From the NCBI RefSeq assembly GCF_000468035.1, contig NZ_KI260546.1, positions 181,395 through 232,582 of the forward strand: 51,188 bases of DNA, read 5' to 3'. This stretch comes from Selenomonas sp. oral taxon 892 str. F0426 (lineage in GTDB: Bacteria > Bacillota > Negativicutes > Selenomonadales > Selenomonadaceae). Positions 50,348-51,188 of the stretch are shown piece after piece. Each line of letters begins with the position of its first letter. Position 1 is the first letter of the stretch. A program made the position numbers and the translations under genes. The notes beneath the pieces were generated by a model. That model searched no databases. It saw only the letters and a program-made list of their open reading frames with translations, and was not told the DNA's origin.

Positions 50348-51091
50348 TTATTGCTGTTCTTTGTGGCAGAGATAGACCCCGAGAATGCCGCTCCGGAGGG
50401 AGACGGTAAATATTTTCTGTGTGTTGTCGTGGGCAAGTACGTTGCTGACGGTAAGTGCGGCGTGGTTTGTAATACGTGCGTCCGTCAGCTCCCAATATAG
50501 ACCTGCGGTCGTGACGCCTAGGCACTCCTCGGTAAAGGGGAGGAGTGAGATTGCACATGGTGCATTTTTGCATGTTACTGTTAATGATTCACCCTCATGG
50601 AGATAGAAGAGGGTTTCGCGCTCGTCTGCAAGTACGCAGGGGATGGAGGCGTTTGCGACGACGGCGGCGGTACTCATGAGATGATCGAGTCGCCCGCCGA
50701 ATGCTGCCGTGAGTATGATAAGCGAGCAAGGATCATTTTGAGCGGCGATGTGGAGGGCAAGTTCCGTGTCCGTGAAGTCCTTCTCGGGAGGAAAGGCATG
50801 GACCTCTGCACCCTGTATCTTTGCCCACTCCCATGCACTGGCGTCTGCACTGTCGCCATCGCCAATCAGATGTGAGGGCGATAGTGCAAGAGCGTGGCAG
50901 ATGTTCACGCCGCGATCAATCGCCCAGACAGGGCGCATCACACCGCCTGCTTCATGCAGTCGGATCAGTGCAGCGAGCCAGTCACGCGCAGGTGCGCGGC
51001 CGCCTCCGATGCAGACAACCTCGTTGGACGGCGGGCATGGAAGCACAGCGCAAATATGGGGGAGGATGAGTGTATGGTTATCTTCATGCAT
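50348..51091 (-). CDS. thiN: Thiamine pyrophosphokinase
   Basis: A 247-residue enzyme making thiamine diphosphate from thiamine and ATP. The conserved acidic motifs are IGDGDSAD (76-83), PPEKDFTDTELAL (101-113) and FGGRLDHLMS (131-140), in the spacing of the family. The C-terminal domain with FTVSLRSGILGVYL fits too. AAGGAAG precedes the ATG. It is first in the thiN-ttcA unit. Confidence 0.93.
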   Translation of the reverse strand: MHEDNHTLILPHICAVLPCPPSNEVVCIGGGRAPARDWLAALIRLHEAGGVMRPVWAIDRGVNICHALALSPSHLIGDGDSADASAWEWAKIQGAEVHAFPPEKDFTDTELALHIAAQNDPCSLIILTAAFGGRLDHLMSTAAVVANASIPCVLADERETLFYLHEGESLTVTCKNAPCAISLLPFTEECLGVTTAGLYWELTDARITNHAALTVSNVLAHDNTQKIFTVSLRSGILGVYLCHKEQQ

Positions 51092-51123
51092 GAAGTCACT
51101 TCCTTATATAAAACAATGGGATG

Positions 51124-51129
51124 ATTATA
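51124..51129 (-). promoter_or_regulatory. -10 box of the thiN-ttcA promoter
   Basis: Minus-strand TATAAT lies 33 bp before the thiN start. No clear -35 box is found at the proper distance. Confidence 0.5.
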
Positions 51130-51142
51130 GCATAGGTTTTTT

Positions 51143-51188
51143 TTGACGAAAAGCAAAAACTTAAAAAAGGGGGTTGACGAAGGTCAAT
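51143..51188 (+). other. TTGACGAA direct repeats at the window edge
   Basis: TTGACGAA occurs at 51143 and again at 51174, 31 bp apart; the second is part of the palindrome TTGAC-GAAG-GTCAA (51174-51187). It could be the -35 region or operator of a gene starting beyond the window, but the sequence ends here. Confidence 0.3.

Noticed and set aside
51174-51187. CtsR heat-shock operator at the window edge
   Set aside because: CtsR sites are direct heptad repeats of the GGTCAAA type; here the halves are inverted and the sequence stops before a second heptad could be seen.

Overview
The window looks like the chromosome of a Gram-negative Firmicute of the class Negativicutes, most likely Selenomonas or a close relative. 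The evidence is a mix of Firmicute-type genetics (rpsF-ssb-rpsR, a FapR-controlled fatty acid operon with FabK, AzlCD, strong AAGGAGG ribosome binding sites, frequent TTG and GTG starts) with an outer-membrane lifestyle (a giant autotransporter, ExbB/ExbD, an RND pump with a lipoprotein adaptor). I see no phage, insertion sequence or rRNA operon. Assignments rest on reading motifs and context by eye, without database searches.

Layout. 1-366 is the trailer end of a type I-C-like CRISPR array; leader and cas genes would lie to the left. 692-1743 is rpsF-ssb-rpsR. 2034-11146 holds a small secreted protein and a 2800-residue autotransporter whose passenger contains five tandem units of about 275-300 residues. 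11241-11451 and 18809-19137 are two copies of an intergenic palindromic element; the second carries an extra 119 bp made of two related hairpin modules. Between them are a minus-strand, apparently six-gene envelope operon (ABC transporter, Tat-type amidase, small membrane protein, TVP38 protein, Tat-type phosphoesterase, citC) and a divergent exbB-exbD pair. 19142-23338 has a secreted DUF4127 protein, then rsmD-coaD, a coiled-coil protein and yceD-rpmF.

23424-32287 is a complete-looking fatty acid and phospholipid initiation cluster: fapR-plsX-fabH-fabK-fabD-fabG-acpP, then a second FabK-like flavoprotein, fabF and rnc. Two FapR-box-like palindromes sit at its promoter, so malonyl-CoA sensing probably sets its expression. 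32459-36856 is an RND pump without its outer-membrane channel. 36889-38482 is tag-azlC-azlD on the minus strand. 38545-42763 has four tRNA genes, a Y-family polymerase with a small partner, a dTDP-glucose dehydratase and an NlpC/P60 hydrolase. 42793-51091 is housekeeping: a zinc-type ArsR regulator, threonine dehydratase, two universal stress proteins, tcdA-gpsA-nudix, tRNA-Leu, an IMP dehydrogenase-family gene, and thiN-ttcA.

Most transcription units have recognisable sigma-70-type promoters with 17-18 bp spacing and clear hairpin terminators, which I give separately. The least explained parts are the autotransporter repeats, the nested palindromic element, the structured leader before the second FabK-like gene, and the decayed end of the CRISPR array.
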